In this document: positions 1 to 8,217 of the stretch, in pieces
Layout of the letters: each line of letters opens with the position of its first letter
Numbering within the stretch: the first letter of the stretch is position 1
Position numbers and translations under genes: made by a program
The notes under the pieces: generated by a model
Told to the model about the DNA's origin: nothing
Seen by the model: the letters and a program-made list of their open reading frames with translations, nothing else
The model's database searches: none
NCBI RefSeq assembly: GCF_009709675.1
Contig: NZ_WMLB01000017.1
Location: forward strand, 62,001 to 126,000
DNA: 64,000 nucleotides
Reading direction: 5' to 3'
Source: Agromyces bracchium
GTDB taxonomy: Bacteria > Actinomycetota > Actinomycetes > Actinomycetales > Microbacteriaceae

Positions 1-978
1 CTGGCCGATGAACCACGACACGGCGCGGAACTCCTGCTCGAGCGCGTCCTCGAGGCTCGGAAGCGTGCGCGCCCGTCGCACGGCCTCGAGCGTGATCGCG
101 AGCGCCGTGGGCGAGAGGGTCTCGAGCTCGTCGGCGGCGGCCGCCGCGTAGGCGTGAGCCGGTTGGTCGGCCGGATGGGACGACCCGTCGCCCGCGCCGG
201 GCGCGCCCCACGCGGCATCCGCTCGCCCCTCGGCGAACGCCCGCAGGCGGTCGATGATCTCGTGCACGGTCGGCGCCGAGAAGCACGCGTCGACCCACGG
301 GCGTGCAGCGGCGAGCGCCGACGGCCCTGGCGTCTCGTCGAAGAGCATGACGATCTCGGACGGCGTGCCGGGGTCGGCCCGTTCCTCGAGCGCCTGCAGC
401 AGGTGCGGGATGCTCGCGCTCGGCACGAACGCGTCGGCGAAGCCGGCGTGCATGGCGTCGGCGGCGTCCATCGTGCGTGCGTTCAGCGCGAGGTGGATGC
501 CGAGCTCGCCGGGGGCGCGACCGAGCAGCCAGGTGCCGCCGACGTCGGGCGTGAAGCCGATGCGGGTCTCGGGCATCGCGACGCGCGAGCGCTCGGTGAC
601 GATGCGGATCGACGCGTGCCCGGCGAGGCCGATGCCGCCGCCCATCGTGATGCCGTCCATGATCGCGACGACGGGCTTCGGATAGCGGGCGATCGCGGAG
701 TTCAGCCGGTACTCGTCGCGGAAGAAGCGGAGCGCCTCGGCGACGTGGCCGCCGGTGGCGTACATGTAGAGCTCGCGGATGTCGCCGCCCGCGCAGAACC
801 CGCGCTCGCCCGCGCCGTCGAGCACGACCATCGAGACCTCGGGGTCGTGCCGCCACGCATCGAACACGGCGGTGAGCGCGCGGATCATCTCGTAGCTCAG
901 CGCGTTCAGCGCCTGGGGCCGCTCGAGCGTCAGGTGGCCGACGCCGTCGGCGACGCTCGCGGAGATGTGCTCGCTCAC
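1..978 (-). CDS. 3-hydroxyisobutyryl-CoA hydrolase / enoyl-CoA hydratase family (3' end missing)
   Basis: The frame opens with GTG at 978 and stays open to the left edge, so the C-terminus lies outside the window. Visible motifs of the crotonase fold include the oxyanion-hole segment FCAGGDIREL and a second segment MGGGIGLAGHASIRIVTE followed by AMPETRIGFTPDVGG. That combination is typical of the 3-hydroxyisobutyryl-CoA hydrolase branch (valine degradation, releasing 3-hydroxyisobutyrate and CoA) rather than a plain enoyl-CoA hydratase. A hexamer TACCGT lies six bases before the GTG, suggesting a leaderless transcript. It is divergent from the VOC gene. The family assignment is strong; the exact substrate is inferred. 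Confidence 0.82.
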   Translation of the reverse strand, partial: MSEHISASVADGVGHLTLERPQALNALSYEMIRALTAVFDAWRHDPEVSMVVLDGAGERGFCAGGDIRELYMYATGGHVAEALRFFRDEYRLNSAIARYPKPVVAIMDGITMGGGIGLAGHASIRIVTERSRVAMPETRIGFTPDVGGTWLLGRAPGELGIHLALNARTMDAADAMHAGFADAFVPSASIPHLLQALEERADPGTPSEIVMLFDETPGPSALAAARPWVDACFSAPTVHEIIDRLRAFAEGRADAAWGAPGAGDGSSHPADQPAHAYAAAAADELETLSPTALAITLEAVRRARTLPSLEDALEQEFRAVSWFIGQ

Positions 979-1034
979 GGTGCAACGGTAGCGGCATCAC
1001 CGGTCGCGGCGTAGCGTCCTCCGAGGGAGGGACC

Positions 1035-1418
1035 ATGATCGAATCCGCGTTCCCCATCGTCGAGGTGCCCGACATGGAGGCCGCGCTGCGGTTCTACCGC
1101 GACGGGCTCGGCGCGACCGTGACGTACCGCTATCCGCCCGAGGGCGAGCCGCTCTTCGCGACGCTGCAGGCGGGGTCGTCGCAGGTCGGGCTCGGCCTCG
1201 CCGACGGCTCGACGGCCGGCGAGGGCGCCGGCATCCTGCTGTGGTTCTACGTCGACGACGTCGATGCCGTGACAGCGTCGCTCGCCGAGGCGGGGTTCCT
1301 CGTGGTCGAGGAGCCGACCGACAGCGACTGGGGGGAGCGCGTCTCGCTCGTCACCGATCCGTTCGGCACGCGGGTGCGGCTCGGGCAGCCGATCGCGCCG
1401 CCGCCCGACGAGGAGTAG
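1035..1418 (+). CDS. VOC-fold (glyoxalase/bleomycin-resistance type) protein
   Basis: This is a 127-residue protein of the usual single-VOC-domain length. The opening FPIVEVPDMEAALRFYRDGLG is the characteristic first beta-alpha unit, and the segment around DPFGTRVRLGQP is the typical end of the second beta-alpha-beta-beta-beta module. A GAGGGAGG ribosome-binding site precedes the ATG by a few bases. Such proteins bind metal and act on small molecules (isomerases, dioxygenases, drug sequestration); nothing here fixes the substrate. It stands 56 bp from the divergent hydrolase and just upstream of the LysE exporter. Confidence 0.85.
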   Translation: MIESAFPIVEVPDMEAALRFYRDGLGATVTYRYPPEGEPLFATLQAGSSQVGLGLADGSTAGEGAGILLWFYVDDVDAVTASLAEAGFLVVEEPTDSDWGERVSLVTDPFGTRVRLGQPIAPPPDEE

Positions 1419-1447
1419 CCCGGCTCGGCCGAGCGTAGGATCCCCTC

Positions 1448-2086
1448 GTGGTCCCCGCATCCAACCTCTGGGCGTTCGTGCTGGCCTCGGTGGTGCTCAT
1501 CGTCATCCCGGGGCCGAGCGTGCTGTTCGTCATCGGCCGCTCGCTCGCGCTCGGCCGCATGGGCGGGCTGCTCAGCGTCGTCGGCAATGCGATCGGGATG
1601 CTGCCGCTCGTCGCGGCCGTCGCGCTCGGCGTCGGCACGGTCGTCGCGCAGTCGGTCGTGCTGTTCACGGGCATCAAGATCGCGGGCGCCCTCTACCTCG
1701 TCTACCTCGGCGTGCAGGCGATCCGTCATCGAGCGGATGCCGCGGACGCCGTCACCCGACAGGTCGCGCCCCGCTCCCCGTGGCGCCTGCTCGGCGAGGG
1801 CTTCGTCGTCGGCGTCACGAACCCGAAGACCATCGCGTTCTTCGTCGCGGTGCTGCCGCAGTTCGTCGACTTCCACTCCGGCGCGATTCCGCTGCAGATG
1901 GCGATGCTCGGAACCGCGTTCGTGGTGCTCGCGCTCGCGTGCGACTCGGTGTGGGCCCTCGCGGCCGGAACGGCGCGCGACTGGTTCGCCCACTCGCCGC
2001 GCCGGGCGTCGCACCTGGCGGCCTCGGGCGGCGTCATGATGATCGGTCTCGGCGGCGTGCTGGCGTTGTCGGGCAACAAGCACTAG
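1448..2086 (+). CDS. LysE/RhtB family amino-acid exporter
   Basis: A 212-residue integral membrane protein with about six hydrophobic segments. The N-terminal segment ending in IPGPSVLFVIGRSLALG, followed by a glycine-rich helix, is the LysE-family signature (the conserved PGP motif), and GFVVGVTNPKTIAFFVAVLPQF matches the conserved internal NPK motif of RhtB-like exporters. Members export amino acids or derivatives across the cytoplasmic membrane. The start is GTG; TAGGAT lies exactly six bases upstream, so the transcript is probably leaderless. The substrate cannot be read from sequence. Confidence 0.88.
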   Translation: MVPASNLWAFVLASVVLIVIPGPSVLFVIGRSLALGRMGGLLSVVGNAIGMLPLVAAVALGVGTVVAQSVVLFTGIKIAGALYLVYLGVQAIRHRADAADAVTRQVAPRSPWRLLGEGFVVGVTNPKTIAFFVAVLPQFVDFHSGAIPLQMAMLGTAFVVLALACDSVWALAAGTARDWFAHSPRRASHLAASGGVMMIGLGGVLALSGNKH

Positions 2087-2128
2087 AACGGTCGTTGGAG
2101 AGGGCCGGCACCGGGGATCGGAGGAGCC

Positions 2129-2350
2129 ATGGCCAAGGCGAAGCAGTGGAGCGACCTCAGTCGGGGTCAGCAGGTCAGGGGCATCGTCACGGGGGTGATC
2201 CAGCTCGCGCTGGCGACGGCGGCGTGGACCGACCTGGCCAAGCGCGACCAGGACGACGTGAACGGGCGCAAGTGGGTCTGGGCGATCGTGATCGCCGTGA
2301 ACTTCATCGGCCCGATCTCGTACTTCCTGTTCGGTCGACGGGTCGACTGA
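2129..2350 (+). CDS. small membrane protein with a PLDc_N-like segment
   Basis: A 73-residue protein. A basic N-terminus (MAKAKQWSDLSRGQQVRG) leads to a first hydrophobic helix (residues about 18-35), a polar turn and a second helix ending in FIGPISYFLFGRRVD. The second half resembles the N-terminal membrane hairpin of cardiolipin synthases (PLDc_N), which often occurs alone in actinobacteria as a small protein of unknown role. A GGAGG site precedes the ATG at good spacing. It follows the LysE gene by 42 bp and may be cotranscribed. Confidence 0.7.
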   Translation: MAKAKQWSDLSRGQQVRGIVTGVIQLALATAAWTDLAKRDQDDVNGRKWVWAIVIAVNFIGPISYFLFGRRVD

Positions 2351-2392
2351 GCGAGCGCGCCGCGGGCGGGCCGGCGGCCGGCGGGCCGGGAC

Positions 2393-2929
2393 TCAGTCTC
2401 GATTGACGGTGCCGGTGAGGATGCCGCGCGCGAGCGCGTGCGTGAAGCAGCGGATGCCGAGGACCGCGGGCGTCGACGCCGGGTCGAGGTCGAGGCTCGG
2501 CACGTCGAGCGCGTGCACGACGAAGACGTAGCGGTGCACGCCCGTGCCGCGCGGCGGTGCCGCGCCGCCGAAGCCGCGATCGCCGTCCTCATTGGCCAGC
2601 ACCATCGACCCCTCGGGCAGCGGCGGCCCGCCGGGCGTGCCGACGCCGGCGTCGAGGCTCGTGGTCTCGAGCGGCAGGTTCAGCACGGCCCAGTGCCACC
2701 AGCCCGACCCGGTCGGCGCGTCGGGATCGAGGCAGGTCACGGCGAAGCCGCGCGTGCGATCGGGGAACCCGCTCCACGACAGCTGCGGCGAGCGGTCGAC
2801 CCCGCCGGCGCCCTGGCTCCACTGCGGTCGGGCCAGGGGGCCGCCGTCGACGAAGTCGGTGCTCGTCACGGTGAACGAGTCCACGGGGCGGAGCTTCTGC
2901 AACGCGTCGTAGGGATCCACGTCGAGCAT
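2393..2929 (-). CDS. YbhB/YbcL family PEBP-like protein
   Basis: A 178-residue cytoplasmic protein of the phosphatidylethanolamine-binding (Raf-kinase-inhibitor-like) family. Diagnostic segments are LSWSGFPDRTRGFAVTCLDPDAPTGSGWWHWAVLN, broken here by family-typical loops, the GGAAPPRGTGVHRYVFVVHALD strand pair (the GxHRY motif), and the C-terminal FTHALARGILTGTVNRD tail. AGGAGG sits six bases before the ATG. Bacterial members bind phosphate-like ligands but their role is not settled. It converges on nothing and is divergent from trhO. Confidence 0.9.
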   Translation of the reverse strand: MLDVDPYDALQKLRPVDSFTVTSTDFVDGGPLARPQWSQGAGGVDRSPQLSWSGFPDRTRGFAVTCLDPDAPTGSGWWHWAVLNLPLETTSLDAGVGTPGGPPLPEGSMVLANEDGDRGFGGAAPPRGTGVHRYVFVVHALDVPSLDLDPASTPAVLGIRCFTHALARGILTGTVNRD

Positions 2930-3068
2930 CTCGAACCTCCTGGTCGGCGACGTCCGGGCGGACGGCCCGGTCGGCGGTCGGGCTCAGGGTACGTCCGACG
3001 CGGATGCCGTCGCCCGCGCACACGCCGCGTCGCGGCATCCGCCCAGCCTGCGCCCCTAGGATCTCGGG

Positions 3069-3968
3069 GTGCCGCTGCCCAAGATCCTGCTGTTCTACGC
3101 CTTCACGCCGCTCGCCGACCCCGACGCGATCCGGCTGTGGCAGCGCGACCTCGCCGAGTCGCTCGGGCTGCGCGGGCGCGTGCTCGTCTCGAAGGACGGC
3201 CTGAACGGCACGCTCGGCGGCGAGATGGGCGCGCTCAAGCGCTACGTGCGGAAGACCAAGGCGTACGCCGGGTTCCGCGGACTCGATGTCAAGTGGAGCG
3301 AGGGCACCGGACTCGATGACGATGGGCGCAGCGTCGACTTCCCGAAGCTCAGCGTCAAAGTGCGCGACGAGATCGTCTCGTTCGGCGCCCCCGGCGAGCT
3401 CGTGGTCGACGAGTCGGGCGTGGTTGGCGGCGGCGCGCGGCTCTCGCCGGACGCGCTGCACGCGTTGGTCGCGGAGCGCGGCGACGAGGTCGTCTTCTTC
3501 GATGGCCGCAACGCCGTCGAGGCCGCGATCGGACGCTTCCGCGACGCGATCGTGCCGCCCACCGAGACGACCCGAGACTTCGTCGGGCTGCTCGACTCGG
3601 GCGCGTACGACCACCTGAAGGGCCGCCCGGTCGTGACCTACTGCACGGGCGGCATCCGCTGCGAGGTGCTCTCGAGCCTCATGGCGAACCGTGGGTTCGG
3701 CGAGGTGTACCAGCTCGAGGGCGGCATCGTCCGTTACGGCGAGCGCTTCGGCGACGACGGGCTCTGGGAGGGCTCGCTCTACGTCTTCGACGGCCGCGGG
3801 TCGGTCGACTTCAGCGACCACGCCGCCGCCGTCGGCGTCTGCGAGGGCTGCGGCGCGGCGACGAACCGCACGGTGAACTGCACGGATGCCTCCTGCCGGA
3901 CGCAGCTCTTGCGGTGCGAGGCGTGCACGCCCGCGCAGTGCGTCGAGCACGCGGCATCCGCCGCCTGA
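3069..3968 (+). CDS. trhO: tRNA uridine-34 hydroxylase TrhO (rhodanese family)
   Basis: A 299-residue protein of usual family length. The N-terminal half has the YceA/TrhO acylphosphatase-like domain ([26 protein letters not shown]). The central rhodanese domain (about residues 115-220) holds the active-site loop CTGGIRCE, and a Cys-rich C-terminal tail ([30 protein letters not shown]) looks like a metal-binding appendage. TrhO uses O2 to hydroxylate the wobble uridine of tRNAs. The GTG start is preceded by TAGGAT at a six-base distance, so it is probably leaderless. It converges on the LssY-domain gene with only 12 bp between them. Confidence 0.92.
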   Translation: MPLPKILLFYAFTPLADPDAIRLWQRDLAESLGLRGRVLVSKDGLNGTLGGEMGALKRYVRKTKAYAGFRGLDVKWSEGTGLDDDGRSVDFPKLSVKVRDEIVSFGAPGELVVDESGVVGGGARLSPDALHALVAERGDEVVFFDGRNAVEAAIGRFRDAIVPPTETTRDFVGLLDSGAYDHLKGRPVVTYCTGGIRCEVLSSLMANRGFGEVYQLEGGIVRYGERFGDDGLWEGSLYVFDGRGSVDFSDHAAAVGVCEGCGAATNRTVNCTDASCRTQLLRCEACTPAQCVEHAASAA

Positions 3969-3980
3969 CCCCGCCCTGCC

Positions 3981-5462
3981 CTACCGCTCCCGACCTCGAC
4001 GCCGGGCGCGCGACTGCCGCGCGAAGGCGCGCGCGTCGCGGCTCGAGAGCGCGAGGAGGAGCAGGATGTCGAGCGCGACGGTGACGAACGTCGTCCGCAC
4101 CGTGACCTCGGCCGAGCCGGTGAACGACTCGATCGCCGTGCCCGTGATGCTGATCGTCGCGAAGAGCATCACCGCGATGCGCGAGAAGTTGCCGCCGGCC
4201 CAGATCCGCCAGGCGAACACGGCCTGGATCGCCAGCGCGACCCCGAAGAAGACGACCATCGCGACGAGGGCGCCCCGCGCGATCGCGAGCGAGTCCGGGT
4301 CTGCCGACGCGTCGATGCCGAGCTCCTCCCGGAGCACCTGGTCCCACTGGATCGCGACCGCGGCGACCCAGACGATGCCCGCGAGGACGCGGAGGACGAC
4401 GACCACGACGCCGAACGAGGTCGCGCTCGGCCGGGGCATCCGTCGCACCGGCTCGCGCTCGGCCAGTCGCAGCGGCGATTCGAACGCCGCCCGCTTCGCG
4501 ACGGGCTCGGTTTCCCCGGCGGGCGAGGCGATGGCGCGCGGGCCGTCGACGGATGCCTCCGCCTCGCCGGTCGCCGAGCGCATCGCCGAGCGCGTCGGCG
4601 CGGGCGCGGCCTCTGGCTCGGCCTCGCTCGGTGCGCCGACCCGCACGACGGGCAGGTCGCCGTCGGTGCGGATCGTGTCGCCGCCGCCGTTGCGCGAGTG
4701 GTATCCGGTCGAGAAGTCGCGGAGCACCTCGACACGGATGCTCGGATCGGCCTCGACGAGCGTGGCGATGATGTGGTCGCGCTCGACGTCGATGTCGGCG
4801 TCGATCTTGTGAGTGACCTGGAGCGTGAACAGCGAGAAGCCCACCGACCGGTCGAACGTGCCCGCCGCCAGCCAGTCGACCCGGCGACCACCGGGCAGGA
4901 GCCAGCCGTCGGGAGTCCGCCAGAACCGCACGTGGTGGCGCTTCGCCGGGTTGCCCGCGACCTCCTGCTGGTAGGCGAAGTCCTGCTTCATGCCGAAGAG
5001 GAACAACGGACTCACCGGGGCCTCGTCATAGCTGCGTCGAGTGATCGTCGACGTGATGATGCGCCGGCTCGAGGAGAGCGTGACGTCGTCGGCACGCGTC
5101 CAGCCGGCGGCCCGCATCGCGGCGTGCAGCGCCTCCTCGTCGCCGTCGAACGCGAGGTTGACGGGGTCGCCGAGCAGTCCGTCGCTCGTACGCGTGCGGC
5201 CGATGAAGTAGTCGGGCACGTAGATGGTCGTGAGGATGCGGTGCAGGCGCGGCAGCACGAGGTAGGCGAGCACGAGCCAGAACACCAGGAAGAAGCCGAT
5301 GCCGGCCCAGCCGAACTCGAACGACTGGTTGAAGATCAGCCACGCGAGCCAGACGGACGCGGCGCCGGCGAAGACGAAGAAGAATCCGTCGAGCAGGCTC
5401 GTGAACGACGTGCGCGACGGCAGCGGCGGAGGCGGCTTCTCGTCCGCGACATCCGCCCGCAT
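3981..5462 (-). CDS. membrane protein with LssY C-terminal-like domain
   Basis: A 493-residue protein. After a proline-rich start come two hydrophobic segments (about 25-48 and 52-72). A soluble region (about 75-265) contains DYFIGRTRTSDGLLGDPVNLAF, ADDVTLSSSRR, RHHVRFWRTPDGWLLPGGR and HKIDADIDVERDHI, which is the pattern of the LssY C-terminal domain. A charged Ala/Glu/Arg-rich linker follows, then about four more hydrophobic helices near the C-terminus. TAGCAT lies six bases before the ATG (leaderless). LssY-domain proteins are envelope-associated and uncharacterised; no function is claimed. Confidence 0.75.
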   Translation of the reverse strand: MRADVADEKPPPPLPSRTSFTSLLDGFFFVFAGAASVWLAWLIFNQSFEFGWAGIGFFLVFWLVLAYLVLPRLHRILTTIYVPDYFIGRTRTSDGLLGDPVNLAFDGDEEALHAAMRAAGWTRADDVTLSSSRRIITSTITRRSYDEAPVSPLFLFGMKQDFAYQQEVAGNPAKRHHVRFWRTPDGWLLPGGRRVDWLAAGTFDRSVGFSLFTLQVTHKIDADIDVERDHIIATLVEADPSIRVEVLRDFSTGYHSRNGGGDTIRTDGDLPVVRVGAPSEAEPEAAPAPTRSAMRSATGEAEASVDGPRAIASPAGETEPVAKRAAFESPLRLAEREPVRRMPRPSATSFGVVVVVLRVLAGIVWVAAVAIQWDQVLREELGIDASADPDSLAIARGALVAMVVFFGVALAIQAVFAWRIWAGGNFSRIAVMLFATISITGTAIESFTGSAEVTVRTTFVTVALDILLLLALSSRDARAFARQSRARRRGRER

Positions 5463-5507
5463 GCCTGCATGCTAGCGCCGGGCAGCGCGCGGATGGTGCT
5501 GCCGCGG

Positions 5508-6611
5508 TCACTCGCGGACGATCGCGAGCAGGTCGGTCGCCTCGTCCCACGGGTAGGTGTCGCCGCTGTTGCGGAGCACGATCACGGCGCGACGGCTCTC
5601 CACGTCCGCGGCCATCGAGACGCAGAACGTCCTCGACCATCCGTAGAAGGCCCGGACCTCGCCCTCGAGGCTCGAATCGACCTCCCAGAAGTAGCCGATC
5701 CCCTTCCCCCAGGGCGTGTCCTCGAGTAGGCCGAAGGCCTCGCTGTCCGCGAACTCCCCGGAGAACAGCCCGCGTGCGAGCGCGATGATGTCGTCGATCG
5801 TCACGACGACGCCAACGGCGGGCGCGAACGCACCCGGCGCCACCGCACCGCCGCTCGACGAGGTGTTCTTCGGCTTGGCGAGCGCGTCCGGCACGTCCTC
5901 CGTCTCCTCGACGAGCACGGCGTCGTCCATGCCCAGCGGGTCGAGCACCCGCTCCTGGAGCAGTTCGGCGTAGTCGCGGTCGGCTGCCGCTGCGAGCGCA
6001 TTGCCGAGCAGTGCCGCCTGGAGTTCGTTGAACTCGTAGTGCGGCTCGGCGCTGACCGGCGCGGTCTTCGCCGCCTCGAGCATCTCGTCGAGGCTGATCG
6101 CCGGCGCCGGCGCCTCCTCGCCACCCGTGCCGCCATCGTCCGTCTCGACCGTGTCGTCGGAGGATTCCGCGGTTCGGCTGTGCCAGACCGTGAGGGGCCC
6201 GGTCACCGGCAGCCCGGAGTACTGGGTCGCCAGCGCCCGCAGCGTGACCGATGCGGCGGCGGAGTCCCCGAGGGGCAGGTACTCCCCGACCGGATCGTCC
6301 AGCGCGACCTCGCCCCGCTCGATCGCCTCGGCGAGCAGCAGACCCGTGAGGAAGCGCGTGCCCGTGCCCAGCTCGAACATCGTCGACGGATCGGTCGACA
6401 CGAACGCGGTCCGTACCTCGTCGCCGTCGATCACGGCCATCGCGACGCGATCGGTGCCGTCGCCGAACTTCTCGCGCGCGTATTCGAGCAGTTCCTCATC
6501 GCCCGACAGGAGCTGATCGTAGGGCGGGCCGTAGAGGCACCCGGTCATCGCCGCGACCGCTGCGATGACGAGCACGATGCGTGGGTGCGCCACGCGACGA
6601 CGCGCGGCCAT
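5508..6611 (-). CDS. lipoprotein with beta-lactamase-class-C fold, catalytic residues lost
   Basis: A 367-residue lipoprotein: signal peptide, lipobox ending MTGC with Cys-25. The scaffold is that of serine beta-lactamase-like esterases (AIERGEVALDDPVGEYLPLGD, LLQERVLDPLGMDDAVLVEE). However, the SxxK motif is replaced by T83-x-x-R86 (FELGTGTRFLTG), the Tyr-x-Asn position reads FNE (YEFNELQAALLG), and the C-terminal HxG region reads FYGWSRTF. All three catalytic elements are therefore changed, so it is inferred to be a non-hydrolytic binding or structural protein. A close paralogue lies at 23519-24610, sharing PPYDQLL.GDEELL and DGDEVRTAFVS. The upstream regions are also alike: TAGCAT lies seven bases before each ATG. 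Confidence 0.8.
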   Translation of the reverse strand: MAARRRVAHPRIVLVIAAVAAMTGCLYGPPYDQLLSGDEELLEYAREKFGDGTDRVAMAVIDGDEVRTAFVSTDPSTMFELGTGTRFLTGLLLAEAIERGEVALDDPVGEYLPLGDSAAASVTLRALATQYSGLPVTGPLTVWHSRTAESSDDTVETDDGGTGGEEAPAPAISLDEMLEAAKTAPVSAEPHYEFNELQAALLGNALAAAADRDYAELLQERVLDPLGMDDAVLVEETEDVPDALAKPKNTSSSGGAVAPGAFAPAVGVVVTIDDIIALARGLFSGEFADSEAFGLLEDTPWGKGIGYFWEVDSSLEGEVRAFYGWSRTFCVSMAADVESRRAVIVLRNSGDTYPWDEATDLLAIVRE

Positions 6612-6696
6612 AGGGCGGATGCTACTCCTGCGGCCCCGGCGCGGAAACGCCCGTTCGGGGGTGCACCGCCGCTCCCCGCCGCCCCGCCCGTTCCGC

Positions 6697-8154
6697 TCAG
6701 GCGGGCCGGAAGCCGGACGTCTCGGGCGGCGGCGCGTGCCGGATCATGAGGTGCCGCGTGACCGAGTAGTCGAGCAGCGGCTCGAGCGACATGTCCTTGC
6801 CGAAGCCGGAGCCCTTGACCCCGCCGTGCGGGGCCTCCGAGGCGATCGGCAGGTGGTCGTTGACCCACGTGACGCCCACGTCGAGCGACTGGCTGACGCG
6901 CATCGCGCGGGCGACGTCCGAGGTCCAGACCGACGACGCGAGCCCGTAGGCGCTGTCGTTGGCGAGGCGGATGCCGTCGGCCTCGCCGTCGAAGGGCAGG
7001 GCGACGAGCACGGGCCCGAAGACCTCGCCCTGCACGATCTCCGACGACTGGGCGGCGCCCACGAGGAGGGTGGGTGCGTAGTACGACCCGGTGCGGTCGA
7101 TCGCGTGGCCGCCGACCAGCGCCTCCGCGCCTTCGGCGACGGCCCGGCTCACGAACCCGTCGACGCGGTCGCGGTGCCCGCGCGAGATGAGCGGGCCGAT
7201 GTGCGTGTCGGCGTCCATGGGGTCGCCCGCGACGATGCCCGAGAGGGCCTGCCGGAGGGCGGCCACGCCGTCGTCGAACACCGAGCGCTCGAGGTAGACG
7301 CGCGTCGCCGCCGTGCAGTCCTGGCCCGTGTTGTACGTCGCGCCGAGTGCGACGGCCTGCGCCATCGCGCCGAGGTCGGCGTCGGCGAACACGATGACGG
7401 GCGCCTTGCCGCCGAGCTCGAGGTGCACGCGCTTGACGCCCTCGACGGCGCCGCGCATGACGGCCTTGCCGGTCTGGGTCGAACCGGTGACGCTCACCAT
7501 GTCGACCTCGCGGTGCGCGACGAGGGCCTGCCCGACCTCGGCGTCGCCGGTGACGACGTTGAAGAGGCCCGCCGGCAGGCCCGCCTCGACGGCGAGTTCG
7601 GCGAGGCGGAGGGTCGTGCGCGGGGTCGCGGGCGCGGGCTTCACGATGACGGCGTTGCCCGCGGCGAGCGCGGGCCCCGCCTTCCAGATCGCCATGATGA
7701 GCGGGAAGTTCCACGGCGTGATGCCGGCGACGACGCCGACCGGGCGCCGGGTGAGGATCGACGTGTAGCCGTTCGAGAACGAGCCGGCGCCCGTGCCGTC
7801 GAGCGAGCGCGCGGCACCGGCGAAGAACCGCAGGTTGTCGATGCCGAACGGCAGCTCGCCGTCGAACGCGGTCGTCCACGGCTTGCCCGAGTCCTCGACC
7901 TCGAGCGTCGCGAGGTGCTCGGCGTCGGCCTCGATCGCGTCGGCGAGGCGGAGCAGCGCGAGCGAGCGCTCCCCCGGCGTCTTCGCGGCCCAGGCGGGCT
8001 GGGCGGCGCGGGCCGCGGCGGCGGCCTCGTCGACATCGGCGAGGCCCGACTCGCGGTACGCCGCGACCTCCTCCTCGCTCGCGGGGTTCACGATGACGGC
8101 GTCGCCGCCCGTGCCGGCGCGGTACTCGCCGATGAAGGTGCCGGTCGTGGTCAT
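6697..8154 (-). CDS. gamma-aminobutyraldehyde dehydrogenase (aldehyde dehydrogenase)
   Basis: A 485-residue NAD-dependent aldehyde dehydrogenase of normal length. The conserved elements are ITPWNFPLIMAIWK, VTGSTQTGKAVM, the catalytic glutamate in LELGGKAPVIVFADAD, the catalytic cysteine in NTGQDCTAATR and EVFGPVLVALPFD. The NTGQDCTA.TR form of the active site is typical of PatD/YdcW-type enzymes that oxidise 4-aminobutyraldehyde to GABA. It is the last gene of the minus-strand run glycosyltransferase - amine oxidase - dehydrogenase, separated from the oxidase by 63 bp that contain a palindromic repeat. Role in polyamine breakdown is inferred from family and context. Confidence 0.88.
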   Translation of the reverse strand: MTTTGTFIGEYRAGTGGDAVIVNPASEEEVAAYRESGLADVDEAAAAARAAQPAWAAKTPGERSLALLRLADAIEADAEHLATLEVEDSGKPWTTAFDGELPFGIDNLRFFAGAARSLDGTGAGSFSNGYTSILTRRPVGVVAGITPWNFPLIMAIWKAGPALAAGNAVIVKPAPATPRTTLRLAELAVEAGLPAGLFNVVTGDAEVGQALVAHREVDMVSVTGSTQTGKAVMRGAVEGVKRVHLELGGKAPVIVFADADLGAMAQAVALGATYNTGQDCTAATRVYLERSVFDDGVAALRQALSGIVAGDPMDADTHIGPLISRGHRDRVDGFVSRAVAEGAEALVGGHAIDRTGSYYAPTLLVGAAQSSEIVQGEVFGPVLVALPFDGEADGIRLANDSAYGLASSVWTSDVARAMRVSQSLDVGVTWVNDHLPIASEAPHGGVKGSGFGKDMSLEPLLDYSVTRHLMIRHAPPPETSGFRPA

Positions 8155-8177
8155 GTGCGTGTGCCTTTCGTCGAGGG

Positions 8178-8210
8178 GATCTCGATACGCCGCTGCGCGG
8201 CGACTCGATC
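8178..8210. repeat. dispersed palindromic repeat, TCGATAC type
   Basis: Between the oxidase and the dehydrogenase genes lies GATCTCGATACGCCGC, then TGC, then GCGGCGACTCGATC. It forms a six-base-pair perfect stem (8188-8202) flanked by TCGATAC on one side and ACTCGATC on the other. Variants of the same pattern occur inside hemL (31271-31308) and hemG (41150-41283). It resembles REP-type palindromes; transcript stabilisation or attenuation between the two genes is possible. Confidence 0.7.
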
Positions 8211-8217
8211 ACCGGGC

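Noticed and set aside
8155-8217. Independent terminator separating the dehydrogenase from the oxidase
   Set aside because: The hairpin matches a dispersed palindrome seen inside coding sequences, so it cannot be a strong terminator in every context; cotranscription is still likely.
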